This document shows, piece by piece, positions 12,791 to 25,100 of a stretch of DNA of 64,000 nt (positions are counted from its first letter, which is position 1; the number at the start of each line of letters is the position of its first letter). The DNA comes from Whitmania pigra (lineage: Eukaryota; Annelida; Clitellata; Hirudinida; Haemopidae), in assembly GCA_021613335.1 (NCBI GenBank), contig JAJTWR010000284.1:902501-966500 (forward strand). The letters run 5' to 3'. The notes beneath the pieces are model-generated. The model did not search any database. It had not been told where the DNA came from and saw only the letters and a list, made by a program, of their open reading frames with translations. The translations under genes and the position numbers were made by a program.

Positions 12791-15677
12791 ATGCCAACTA
12801 AGTATTACCAGTTAAAGTCGGACGGTGATTCAAGAAAAACATGGAGGAAAAAGTTAAACCATAGTAAATATTATTTTATTTAATTAAAATCTTTAGCTAC
12901 CAGCTGCTGATTTTATAGAAATGTGATTTTGTTAGAGTCGCATTTATTACATTTATCATTTTATTGCTTAAAAGTTCTTACCCTGGCATTTCCAAATGTG
13001 AGCATAATCAAAGTGCTAATTTCAGAAAGAAATTCCATATATTTAATTGTAAATGAACAAATTGTTACATTTCTTACTCTACATGATGTCAGTAACGATT
13101 TTGTTTCAGAAATTGATTTGATTGAGTTTACATTCGAAGAGATGCAGAAGGAGATAGATCGTTTCGAAACAGTTGGTTGACCTACTTTAGGAATAATTGA
13201 TTCCAAGAATCTGAGCAGTAGAATTTGCTAACATAAATTTTAATGCTTAAATTAAATTTATTATTGAATTATAGCTTTGCGTATACAATTGTAGAAGGCT
13301 TAGAATAGTTTTGGAAATCATGAGGTTGGTAAAAGAGATACTAAAATGTAATTTTTCATCTAACAAACAATTTTTCATACTTTAGTAATCTCATGCCTAA
13401 AATAAAAGATACAACTCTCACAGAAATTGATGACCTAATATATCCTGATGAGAAACAGTTGATCAAGGGTACATATTATTAATAAGAGTTATTGTCCAGC
13501 GTTTTTGCGGGCTTTACACGAAACCATGTTTTATTTGAATCGCTTGCAAATGTCTCAATGTGTTGTAAAACTGTATGCAAACTATGCAAATATCTAATTT
13601 TTTTACAGAATGCGCCTCAAAAACTTTTCATAAGTATCTAATTGAGAGTAAATTCACGAAATTTGAGAATTACTACATCGCGCTAGTTATGAATAGATAT
13701 AACGATATTGATCCCGAGGTTAGTCATAAATTCTTTGGTAATGTGGACTCGAAATAATGTTGTTGAATTTCAACAGTTGAACAAAGAAAACTTTCAAATA
13801 ATGGATACAGTATACATACAGATGATAGAAAATGCAGAAAATATGTTCAATAGGAATCCGTTAACGTATGAATAATATCACTTCAATTAATGTGAAAACC
13901 ATGTCTGTTAAAATATTCATTAATAAAAATTTGGTAGAGTTGTTTGCGCATTGGCGGCAAGCAGATTATATTTGTGTCAAGCCATAAAACTATTGAAGGC
14001 TGTCGTGAATAGAGGCACAGAATATCTTAAAGAACTACCAGGAACTGAAAGATGTCAGATATTCAAAAGTTTTCACCGAATGAATGTTTTTTTTTAGTTT
14101 TGATTAAATGCGATCGTTGTAGATGTTAAATATTTTGTGTGGCTTTCAAGATTAAAAGACATTCCTGAAGGCAAAAATGAACAGACCAAGAGAATCACGT
14201 CATTTTTAAAATATCAAAGTAATATTAAGGATCATATTATTAATGCGTATTTATATTTACAAAAAATATTAAATCTTAATTTCTGCAAATTATAGGCAAT
14301 TTAATATTCTCGACGAGGTTCAACGCAGACTATCCGACTATGACGAATTTTTTAGAAGAAAATGAAAAATTACAAAATGTTAGTGTTAAACTGATAATTT
14401 TATCTTCACAAAATTTAAATACGATTAATTGCTAAAATATTTAATTATATTTGTTATTATTAAAAAGAGAAAAACGTTTGATGAAAACTTCGTCAAACTA
14501 TTAAGAGGAATCAAAGCGCTATTTCTGCAAGTTGATCACTTATATAGATACTTCTCATCAGCCCAAAACGATGAGGAGAAATTGCAACGGAAAATAGATT
14601 TTCTAAGGGGAATTATGGAGGTAAATTTCTAAAATCATGTTTAATTTGTCTATTACTTTGGAACTTATATAATGTTATTATTTTTTAGGATGATGGTACC
14701 ATAATTAACGAGTTTCTATCTATGTTCGGTGAAGTGGAAAATTACTTCTTTAACGATGTGGGTTAATTTTTAGTTGTGATGAATATTAATTTCTTTACTT
14801 CGTTTGAACGCCTATTTCATTATGTTTAAAACTTAATCCAGAAGTGTAAATTTAAATCTAAAAATTCCAGAAATGTAAATATTCAGAATCCGTCATGAAA
14901 CAAATCGATAAATACCACTGCAATGACTTGGAACCTTTTATCACTACAAATGATTCAACCGATTGTCATGAAGACTTACTTGACAATGAGCATAATGAAC
15001 AAGCTGACTTCACGGTGGAAAGATTTCTCTTTTACGATGGCTTTCTGAAAGGTCTTTACGTTGTGTCGAAAATTTACGATGCGTGTATGTCGCATAAGGA
15101 CATACTTCAGGTCAGCTATCTACTGGTTATTAGTTACACATCACTCAACACAGGTAACTAACTAAATTTTTCTCAAAATAGAGTGAAATGGTCAAAAGAG
15201 CGTTTATGAGTAAACGCATAAACAGATTCTTGAAACGTAAGCTCGAAGATCCTTCATTTGATGTGCCATGGTGGTACCAAACTTCGATAAAAAAATGGTG
15301 AGTCTCGCAATTGTTAACAAAAATTGTTTAAGGAAAATATTTGCTCAAGACAAATTAATTAATATCTTATATTCATATAGCCCCTTTTTCGTTGTTTCCA
15401 AGAGTCATGAACATATGGTTGATGATATCTGTAGGCTAATGAGTGGGCAAATTCTGGACGATGTAAGTTCTTGTGAATGAATTGTCAATTTGTTAATGTT
15501 TATTCAATAAAACATTAATAAAATATGTAATAAATTAATTAATTGATTTTATTTTGATAGATTACTTGGGAATCAGTGTACTTCACCTCAATAAGTCGCG
15601 CTTCAACAGCAGAATTATGGAGTTATAATAGCCCGGAAATAATTCCCGTGTCAAATGTTGGACTCATATATATGTAA
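12791..15677 (+). CDS. Unrecognised 15-exon gene, copy 1 (562 aa)
   Basis: Exons: 12791-12863, 12975-13171, 13275-13324, 13386-13468, 13609-13718, 13777-13865, 13938-14068, 14123-14218, 14296-14378, 14468-14620, 14689-14757, 14871-15110, 15182-15297, 15381-15462 and 15561-15677. All introns are short GT-AG, and reading phases join without a stop to give 562 residues plus TAA. An AATAAA lies 27 bp past the stop. The exon 7 donor (GTTTTC) is weak, so that joint is the least sure. The protein starts MPTKYYQLKSDGDSRK and looks mostly helical and soluble. I see no signal peptide, no membrane segment and no motif I can name. Exon sizes equal those of copy 2 at 32354-35388, with scattered substitutions. 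Two intact copies suggest that both are, or recently were, functional. The function is unknown. Confidence 0.75.
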
Positions 15678-15703
15678 TAATGAACGATTTAAGTATCTTG
15701 TTC

Positions 15704-15709
15704 AATAAA
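15704..15709 (+). terminator. Polyadenylation signal AATAAA
   Basis: AATAAA 27 bp past the stop codon of the 15-exon gene, copy 1. The same hexamer is present at the equivalent place in copy 2. Confidence 0.65.
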
Positions 15710-15719
15710 CATTTTTTGG

Positions 15720-18260
15720 AGCATTTTGAATGGTCCGTCATATTTGCAATATCCTTATTGCGGACGATCACTGTGTTAATGGTGAGAAAATCAAATTAAA
15801 AACTAAGGGATTCGATAACAATGTAAAAGATTACAGCATAAATAGATTTCTTATATTTATGAACTTTATCCACAAATTACCAGAAAGATTAGATTTGGCA
15901 CCACAACCATCCTTTCGTAAATGTCCGAAGCGAATCAAAGACATTGATTTCATTACTGTTATATTATGTTTCTTAATTTTCCTTTCACAGTGGACTCACT
16001 CTCGGCCAACGATTTGGCCCCATCGTTTCGGTGAATTATTTCTTGATTCCCTGAAGTGGCTATTCGCATCTTCCACATATTGCTCCAGGTAAGGGATCGT
16101 TGAATCACATTTTCCCACGTTGTCCACTTACCCTGCTGCGATTGCTATACCACCTCGTGACTCGGTCTTGTTTCACTTTTCGCTTCTTTGACTGGTAATT
16201 TTTTTTGTCTGTCGCACTTGTTCCTTGCGTGATTACTGCCGTTCCGGTCACTGATGTCATAACTAGTCCGCCGCCATGATCGGCCTTTCGCTTGAAATGA
16301 CCGCGACGACGAAAATCATGAAACGTAAATACTCCAACAGCCACCCTTTTCCCTCTCTCTCTCGCACATTTCCGCTAACCAAGTGACCCTGGCAAACAAA
16401 CACGGCACGTATTTACAACATAGGTATCGCAGAAACATAACTTTAGAGAGCGCGAGACAGTAGCTTGTGTTAAGAAAACAGCAGAACAAATGACACGGAC
16501 AGAGTAATTATGACTTATTATTAGTCACTTGGAACAGCAGCAGGGAAAAAATTTACCTCAGATCGGAATTTCATTTCAACCAAAATGGCAAAGGGCAAGC
16601 GAGGAGATCTCGACAGATGAACCACGTCGCCAGTCAAGTCGAAATACGTTCAGATCGAGGGTTCAAAAACACGGGGAGATGTTAATGAGCAATAAACGTT
16701 CGGAATTCACTGAAGGGTGACTAAAAGAAACCATGCATGCAGATTTTTTTGTTCGTGATTGTTTGACAACAAGTACAGAGTTAACAAAATAACTTTAATT
16801 ATTTAATGATTGTAATTATCATCATAATTCGCACTATTATATTTAATTAACTGATTAATTAAGGGATTAACTAAAAATAATTATAAACCAATCTATCCTG
16901 GAATTATAAAATAACACAACACCAATAATAATAATAATTATAATAACTTTAAAAAATCACGTGGCTGGTAAAAATAGCATATCTCTAAGATGGCTGTGAA
17001 ATGCTGAACAGGATCAGACTGAAAATGGGCAAACAATGTCGCCAGTGAACGATGGAATGAAACACTTGAAACTATGTCCTACTCAGGGTCACAAAGGTCT
17101 GCTTAAATTATGGATGAAATTAACAATCAAGACTAAGTAATAATAATGATGATGATGATGATGATGATGATAATAATAATAATAACAGACATAATCTTAA
17201 ATTTTCAGTTTCCTCATAGCAAGATTCAAAAATTGAGTATTAAAATATGTTGTCTACAGTTTACAAGATCTCATGACAAACGTTCTTCATGACATCGGTG
17301 TAACTAATGCAAGGAATACAAAAATATTATCGAAATTATTAATATTATACATTATTAATGTAGAGCAATAAATATTTTCACGACAATTAGGTGCCACATT
17401 AATATTAACACAGTCTCCCAACCAATAAGGTTCACAGAAATTACATAATGATGTCATTAATCTATGCATTTGAATGGAGTATAAATGTAATAAAAGATGC
17501 AAGATGCAAGATTTCTCTTTACAAAAACACATATTTTAAATTAATTCAGTCAGATTCAGAATGCTCAATTTGATCACCAAATAACGCATTAAACGACAAC
17601 TCGAAAATAACATCAGGCTTGTGAGAGACAAGCACAACAACTCTGTGGATCCACTAAAATGCAACAAAAATTCCAAATGATAAAACTGCCCACCGTCATC
17701 TTAAGCTCTGAGGATACAAACTGAAAACAAAATACTCGTAGACCACGATCATTGACAACTGGTGTATAACTTGCAAAAACATCAACAACAACTGGTGTAT
17801 AACTTGCAACAACAACATCGACAACTGGTAAATGCAACAAGTACAAATGGCTATGTACATTTTGTGAGGGGTTAGAAATGTCAAAATGCACATTTTCCGA
17901 AAGCAGTCGGTACGCACATACCGTTTCACGAATTTGAATATTATACACTCAAAAATACTAATGTTAAATACACTTGGATAACATTTCCTCTTACAAATGT
18001 CAGCAAATAAAAAAACCATTCTCGACCATTACGTGGAGTAACTGTAGCAAAGCCTAATTAACAGCTTAAAATATGTATAAAGCCTAGTGAACATCTTATT
18101 TTAAAATGCATACAAAGCAGACTAGACTGCAGTTGAAGCAGGAAACAGCATTGCAAACTGGTTGTGGATGTTTTGGAGCTTTTTTACCTCGAAGAAGTTG
18201 AAAAACCACTATTGAGTCGTGATTCTCTTCAAAGTCACGGTTGAGCTATCTGTACTCCTT
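15720..18260. other. Duplicated spacer, no certain gene
   Basis: Lies between the unknown gene and the truncated kinase. It holds a 120-codon open frame at 15730-16092, a foldback repeat, an (ATG)n/(TAA)n tract near 17145-17185, and a short tandem repeat (aactggtgtataacttgcaa) near 17757-17830. The 120-codon frame reads identically in copy 2, but the whole block is identical, so that is no evidence of coding. Confidence 0.5.
16205..16345. repeat. Foldback (MITE-like) repeat, second copy
   Basis: Similar to 11338-11460 and essentially identical to 35916-36056. Imperfect inverted arms lie around TTCCGGTCA and TGACCG. Confidence 0.5.
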
Positions 18261-18265
18261 GGCAT

Positions 18266-20372
18266 CCAATCGGATGCAGGATACGTTGAAGATCGAAGCA
18301 GCTGAAAATATTTTGTCTGGAAATTTAGAACTTTGTGACACAATTAGAAAAGAAAAAGATGATGACCATAACAAATAAGACATTTAATCATGTTCAACTA
18401 AAATAAAATATATTAACCAACTAATCAATTAAATTTATTTAAATTTAAGTCAGATTCATTGTCAGTTGAAGCCTAGAGATGCACTAAGATGCCATATCAG
18501 AAATTAGGACTTCATATTTCCTAAGTATTAAACTATACAATTAACTCAAACAGACTCAAGAGTAATCTCACCATCAGGCAGATGGTAAAGCTTGTTTGGA
18601 ATGTCGTAGAAATATTCATGGTGCAACGCACGATAAGCGTCTGTTCTCTTGAACGGTTGAAGCTTAAAATAAAATCTCAGGTTCATAAATGAAATCAGGA
18701 ACACTTTTAAGAAGCTGTTTTGAAAAATATTTTTAAAAACCATAATCATCACATTTTCTGAATGTCGTTGCCTGCATTTATGTAATTAATGTGTTAACCT
18801 CGTCGTCGTCATCATCATCACCATCATCATCACCAGCGTCATCATCATCATCATAGCTTCCCACCTGTAGCAAACCCTCTGCCAGTGATTCTGCGTACGG
18901 AATAATGGACAACTTTGGCACTGAATTAACCAATTTTTTCGGAGGGTAGATGCCGAACTTTGCTGGAAGACATGAAGAAACAAGTCGAGAATAAAAAAAT
19001 AAAAAACCTGACTTTATTATTCAAGATTAAATGTTTTCAACATTTAAATGTGCAACATCTGTAAAATATATCTAATTCTTTTTAAAGAGTTTAAAATGGC
19101 TAGACATTTAAGCTAAACATTCCATTGGTTGATTTTTAATGTTTTCAATTGGATCATTATGACAATCCAAAATTCAATCTAAATCTGCCATGGAATTACC
19201 AAAATTACCAACTTAAATCGTAATTGGGCAGACCAGTTACACCCTCCCAATTGTCCTCATTGGCTGTTCCGAACACCTGTTAAATAAAACATGAAAAAAT
19301 CACTAATACAAACTTTGTATGATCTTTGTATCACAACCATGCATCACCATTCATCACGTGACGATTACAATTACAATTACAATTACAACAACATCACATC
19401 AAGATCTTGGATTTTTATTTTAGTGGTTTTAGTTTTCATAATTCTTTAACACCGAGGGACCCTGGCCTCGATCAAACTCTCAAGAATCTTGAAAATCCGA
19501 ACGACGGAAAACTTTAGCCACTGATTGTTTGTAAAACGTTTTGACGTCCGGAAACTTTAGCCACTGATTGTTTGTAAAACGTTTTGACGTCCGGAAACTT
19601 TAGTCACTGTGTTTGTAAAACGTTTTGACGTCCGGAAACAATCACCTGCCAGATGTGGTCGAGTTGGTCGAACGAGTCCTTCATGCCGGGAAAAGTAGCC
19701 GTGCCGGTTATCATTTCGGTGAAGATGCACCCGACGCCCCTGGGTCGAAGTTTTAACGAATTTAAATTTGAATGTAAAATTACTAAATCATAATTTCTGA
19801 TTTAAAAAATAAAATAGAAATCAAAATTAAATTTACAAAACCATTTTTTGTGCACAGCAACATGTACGACAAAAGAAAAGTAATCAATGAAAGATCGTAG
19901 ACATTGACAAACGACCTCATCGACCAAAAAGCTCACCAGATGTCGAGAGAGGTCGAATAATCTGTCGATCCGAGCAGAACATCGGGCGGTCTGTACCACA
20001 GGGTCACGACCTCGTTCGAATAAGTTCTGCTGGGCACAGATTTGGCTCTTGCCAGACCTTGTGATTTTGAAGAGAAAAATAAATTATTATTATTATTATT
20101 ATTAATTATTAATACTATTCATTACTAATAATGCAATGGGCAAATGTCGTTACTAATAAAAAGTTAAGAGTTTAATAAAATAAAAGTTAAGAATTTAATA
20201 AAATAAAAGTTAAGAATTTAATAAAATAAGCAGAGAATTAACAAAATTAAGAACAACAAAATTATTAAAAAGCAACAATAAGCATCGAGTTAATTTTTTT
20301 GAATTCTCACCAAAATCTGCCAGTTTGAGTTCTCCAATTTCACTAATTAATAGGTTCTGAGGCTTGAGGTCT
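18266..20372 (-). pseudogene. Truncated duplicate of the PFTAIRE kinase gene
   Basis: Carries copies of six internal kinase exons (20372-20311, 20057-19937, 19739-19646, 19276-19213, 18962-18865 and 18662-18572) and the first part of the next (18301 down to 18266). These encode the region from RDLKPQN and the DFG segment through the C-lobe. The individual exons are still open and their splice sites are kept. However, the ATP-binding N-lobe and PFTAIRE helix were never copied, and the 1,256-bp deletion removes the C-terminal exons and stop codon. Transcribed or not, it cannot make a complete kinase. The intact parent is at 38545-46438. Confidence 0.85.
19503..19640. repeat. 43-bp minisatellite, three units
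   Basis: Units contain ggaaactttagccactg, then tttgtaaaacgttttgacgtcc. Three units here against two at 40532-40625 in the other duplicate, next to a kinase exon. Confidence 0.8.
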
Positions 20373-21481
20373 CTGAGTGAATGAGTGAAAGAATGAATGA
20401 ATGAGGGAATAAATGAGTGAATGAATAAGTAAATTGATGGATGGGTTGATGGATGGATGATGAAGATGAAGTTATAAATAAGCGAGAAGGTATGACGAAA
20501 TGTTTAGTTCTTAGGTGCCAACATTTCGAATTTTAAACCTTTGTCTCCTCGTTAACAGCCATTTGATTGGTAACTTTTTCAATCTAAAGCCGGGCACGAT
20601 TGTTATGCATCTCAGAAAACTTTCACAATCTGCAGGCACATTGCCAGTACTAAAACCTGGATTTCTTGCTTCTCGGACCGAATTGTTGCTGTTCTTTCAT
20701 TACCTGGTAAATCCCAATGTTCACTCCAAGAGTTGCACATTGACATTCAAGATTCCCATTCACCTATAAAATTCAATTCAAATTAAAATTGATTGGAGAT
20801 TGAGAAGTGTGTTCTTAGCCTGACCACCAACTTTTTTTATTGAGAAAATCAGCATTTTATGGATCAAAATAAAACGTAAAAAGCCATAAAGGATTTGCGC
20901 TCAATATACTTATATCCAAAAATAATTACTTTTACATAAATCTATTGTTGGGCCCATTCAAATGATTATAAAATTGATCCTCAATAAACAATGACAACTA
21001 ACCACAGAGTCAAGCTGTTAATGTCAATGTGTCTTCACAACAAAAAACGTCATGTAATCCGTCTGGAATTTTAAAAATAAAAACGACCCGAAGTTTTTGA
21101 GAAAAAATAAACATCGGTACGCTCTCCCCACCCCTATTTTCCGATATTAAAATTTAAGCTACATTTCCGAGGCTCATTGCACATTAAAAAAATTATTACA
21201 TTAAAAGTAAGTTTGCTTCATTAGAAAAAAAATGGCTAGATAGCTACCCCACCTACAGAGCTTTTATGTCAAACATTACTAATAATATTCATCCCTTATT
21301 TTGTCCCGATTGTATTAATTATCAGTTAATTATGAATCAGAAAACCCGAATTTTGGTTGGACACATCTTTATTATTTTTTAATACTCAAAATAAAAAAAT
21401 ACACCTATGACAAAATTTAAAATTGGAAACAAAATTAGTCAGTTATGATACTAAATAGGCGACATGCCAGCCTCGAACCGA

Positions 21482-22022
21482 ATGTCAACCTTTCTCTGCG
21501 AGGAGCCAAGTGCGGCCGCATCCCGAAGCCACCGAACTCTCGGTAAGTTCGACAAACCGGTGTCCCAATTACGATATTTTATCAACTCTAAACGACTCGT
21601 TCAAAGATTCGCTGCAAGTAGATCCAATTAAGCTTCCGCTCAGTGGAATGGCGGACTGCAAAGTCAAGTTGAGTTAGTACAGCATAACGACACAAAACTC
21701 CTAATAGTTTAAAAGCTGTAAGCTTTCTATAATCGCCATTTCAGAGTTTCATTTCCCCACCTATCGTATGAGAAACGATAGGACCTACGTCTTCACAAGC
21801 TTCAGGCCTGACTACGAGAGAGCCCTGAACTATATGGGCACGAGGCCAAAAACAATTAGCCCCACCAAGTTGAAGAAGATGGAGGTGATGAAATATTCCC
21901 TAGTAAACTAAGTTGTGTTCTACAAACATTGTATGTTATGTTTTACTTAGTTTTATGTTAATACTTAGGACCAAATCCCTCTCGTGGACAGGTCAATCGT
22001 CTTGAGAGATCTTGGATTGTAA
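21482..22022 (+). CDS. Small three-exon gene of unknown function (84 aa)
   Basis: Exons 21482-21542, 21745-21884 and 21969-22022 join in phase (GGTAAG donor with CAG acceptor; GTGATG donor with TTAG acceptor) to give 84 residues ending in TAA. The product is soluble and basic/aromatic, without a signal peptide or membrane segment. A central part contains FPTYRMRNDRTYVFTSFRPD, and the end reads VDRSIVLRDLGL. Small tyrosine/arginine-rich proteins of this size are common among ciliary microtubule inner proteins, but I cannot match it to one, so that is only a thought. If exon 2 read through its donor it would stop 9 codons later. It converges on the spectrin-repeat region downstream. Confidence 0.6.
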
Positions 22023-22187
22023 AGCTGTCAACAAAAGGTCAGAAGACAAGAAAAACATCCAACAAGAAGACAATTGACTCATTTGTCTTATGTTTTGTTG
22101 ATGAAGTAAAACAATCTTGATAAGCACTCTCTTGTCCATTCTAATTTGGGTGGCTGGTCCTAGAAAATACTAAAAATTTTGTTAGAT

Positions 22188-25100
22188 TCAAATAATACTT
22201 CTAATTCGGATAGGGTGGAACAAAAACTTTTGCTCCTGTGAGTTAAACCAAACATTCAAGGACATTTGAAAGCAATGAAACACTAGCTTCTCCAAAAGAT
22301 CATTCCACTGCATGTCCACTTCGTTAATGAGATCGTTTACATTGCCTTTCCTTGAGATCAGCAAACCTCTCCTTCTGAGAGACTCCACAGCATTACCAAG
22401 CTCACACAACTTGTTCTTGTAAAACTCCTAAAACAAAATATGTAATATTGCATGGCTAAATACAGCTACATGTAGATAATCTGGCAGTATATCAAAAGAT
22501 ATCTTGTAGAGTAAATTGGAAATTTTCTAAGTAATTACTTTTCAAGTGTCATAAGAAATGACATGGTCAGCATTTAAAAAAAATCGAGTTCTCGCGGTTG
22601 AACGATAATCACAAGAACCCTGAGCAAATCTCCCTCTTCGGGCAGATTTTTCAGTTCCTTCCTCACGTCAGACATCTCATCCAAGAACCTCTGTGCATCC
22701 CTCGAATAATCTTCGATATGTTTGACGGCCCTTTTCAATGCGTGCATTCTGCTCTCCACTGAGGATTTCAAAGCACCGAGTCCCTCTATGATGGAGATCT
22801 CCTTGCCAGATTGGCCGATGGCCTTCACTTTCCTGGATGGTAGGATGTCCTTCCTTAAAGTTTTTGGTGGAATGATGCTTTCACGTCTGATGGCAAATCG
22901 TTCTTAAGGATGTCTTCTTGTATCTTCATCAAGTCTGACTGGAGTTGATCAGCCTCTCCCTGAAAGAATATAGATTAGAGATGAAAAAAAATGAACATTC
23001 CAATAAATATCTTAATCTTAATTAATTACTCTCGAGTCCTTAAATTGATTCCAATTGATCACCAAAATTAAAATTAAACCAAGATTCTCACCTATAGTGA
23101 TTGAAGGCTGGACGAGAGTGACCTCAGTCTGGCAATTTCATCGGCCACTTCGGAGGATAGGGTTTCGTACTTGAGGCACGCCTCCTCGACAGACTCCGCC
23201 TCTTCCTTGGGCACCTGGCCAATGGCGTCGGTGCACAAATCATTCAAGGTCATCTTGGCATCTTTCAGCCGGCCTTCGACCAACTTCAATTCTTTTTGGA
23301 GAGACTGATGATTAAAATAAATAGGCAGCAGTTTAATTAATTGGGTTCCATTAGAAATTTCATCTCTAGGTTAAAACTTGAAAAAGCCCGAGCCATAAAA
23401 ATGATAAACCATCGAAATGTTAAACTCAATGGCAATCCTTACTACTAGCTGCTCCAGTTTCTGCTGAGGATCCACGGGAACGGTCAAGGACGACTGCACC
23501 TTTGAAACTGAAGGTCTGATCAGCTTCTCGACCTCGTGAAGACTGGACTGAATGTCATTCAACTGATCGTTGAGCAACTCGGGCGCCTCTTGATTCAGTT
23601 CCAGTCGGTTCTTTTCTTTTTCGACATTTTTCGACTTTATTTCATGTAATTGGTCGGATTAATGTTAATTAGGCATCACTATCTAGAATATGATTAGCTA
23701 TCAATGAACGATTCATGTGCTAACTTAATCTCAACTGTTCCACGTCATCCAGGATTGCAGCAAGTTCATCTTTTACATAGGATTGACCTGTAGTGCAGAG
23801 GTCAATCAGATTGTGACCTTTCTCCTGAAGAGCATCAAATTCTTTCGATCGAAACCTCTCCATCTCTCTGAGTAAGGATTCGAATTCATCCCTCTTTGTG
23901 GCAATTTCCTAAGAGTCATTTTCTGGCAGTGCCATTATCCACGAGACCTTGTCGACGAAAAGCTTCAACTGCGATGCCCCGGAAGCGAGAGACATTTTTT
24001 AGACAGAGTGGACGCTTCCTTTCGAAGAGCTTCGAGATTTTGCTCGAGTTTGGCCAACTTTTCTTTGTCGTTTGGAAAGCATTTTCTGAATGATAAAAAA
24101 ATAAAATAAAATCCTTTTTAAAATAAAATGACTAACATGAGTAATAATCTGCAACCTTCGCTTGGTCAGACTGTTCTCCAATCCAATTGGAATTCAGGTT
24201 ATCAATGCCTGGCAACGCTTGGATTTGATTGGCTAGTGATGTGAGTCTGTTATCAATAGAATCATGCAGACTGTCCCTATTGGCTCTCAGATCGATGGTA
24301 TTTTGCAGTCTCGACTCCAGGTCCAGGAGGAGAAAGGCGATCTCTGGATTGTTTGGCCTTTTCCATGGATGACCTGACCTTGTGCGCGGCCTTGTGATCG
24401 AAATGATTGGATTCGAGATCGAATGCCAACTTGCTTCCCCGTTCGAGGAACTCCTTGAGGACATCCTGATTCGATTGAAGTTCCTGCTTCAAGAGTCTGA
24501 CCTGCTGCAATTGGTTGTGAAGTACATTGGAGTCGCTCGACACTGGCGAGAGGAACGAAGCCATCTTGGATTTTGAGTCGAGCCAGTTGAGGATTCGATT
24601 CTGGGAAGACTCAAAGTCCTGCAAGTTCGAAGCATCTTCCTCTGGCACAGGAAGACCTTCCAAGTCCTTCTGAGCCGCAGGCAGATTCAGCAGATCCTTT
24701 AGCTTCCCAAACTTTTCCTCTGAAAAATTAAATTGAAAAAAAAAACATAAATGATTGAGCTTTTATGAATATAATACAAAATAATTTATTGTTACTCCAA
24801 CAACTACAATTACTATTAAAAAAATATTCTGACGACTTACTGAGAGAATTGAATCGGCTGACAATGTCGTCGTGTCCTCGGACGTTTTGCTTTCCTTTTA
24901 GCAGAATCTGTTGCACCCTTGACTTCAGATGGTCGAGCTCTTCCTCTTTCTGCAAAAGTGTTTCTTTCATTTCTTTTATCATTTTCTCACTTTCTACATT
25001 CTCATGCGAGCCATCTTTTTGGGAAATGGAGTCTAGATCATCTGAAATTCTTGTCGAGCCAACAATCGTAATTGTCCAGTTGATCATGCAGCTGAGTTAA

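Larger units (their letters stand above)
11465..20455 (+). repeat. Segmental duplication, copy 1 (derived)
   Basis: About 9 kb that matches 31232-41430 in the same orientation. It begins abruptly inside LINE sequence and ends inside a kinase intron at an ATGG microsatellite. Copy 2 continues through both points into more LINE and the rest of the kinase gene, so copy 1 looks like the derived copy. It lacks 1,256 bp present in copy 2 (37977-39232; junction at 18264-18266, with one filler base). It also lacks the MITE and SINE insertions of copy 2, but has extra sequence at about 11990-12080 and 12175-12630. Confidence 0.85.

Noticed and set aside
14219..14300. Apparent frameshift and stop in copy 1 of the unknown gene relative to copy 2
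   Set aside because: The segment is an intron in both copies (donor after 14218, acceptor at 14294-14295). With correct splicing both frames are intact.
16105..16344. 79-codon minus-strand frame, identical in both duplicates
   Set aside because: It overlaps the foldback repeat, and identity is shared by the whole surrounding block, so it is not evidence of coding.
17287..17948. Minus-strand frames of 81 and 111 codons, identical in both duplicates
   Set aside because: Cys/Ser-rich reading of AT-rich and tandem-repeat DNA without convincing splice partners. The identity reflects the recent block.
18786..18983. Met- or Asp-rich frame next to a kinase exon
   Set aside because: Kinase exon read through its donor into the (CAT)n intron array. 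The splice donor explains the boundary.
24382..24576. Plus-strand open frames across the spectrin and SF3B3 regions
   Set aside because: Shadows of minus-strand coding sequence, with no family-like content.
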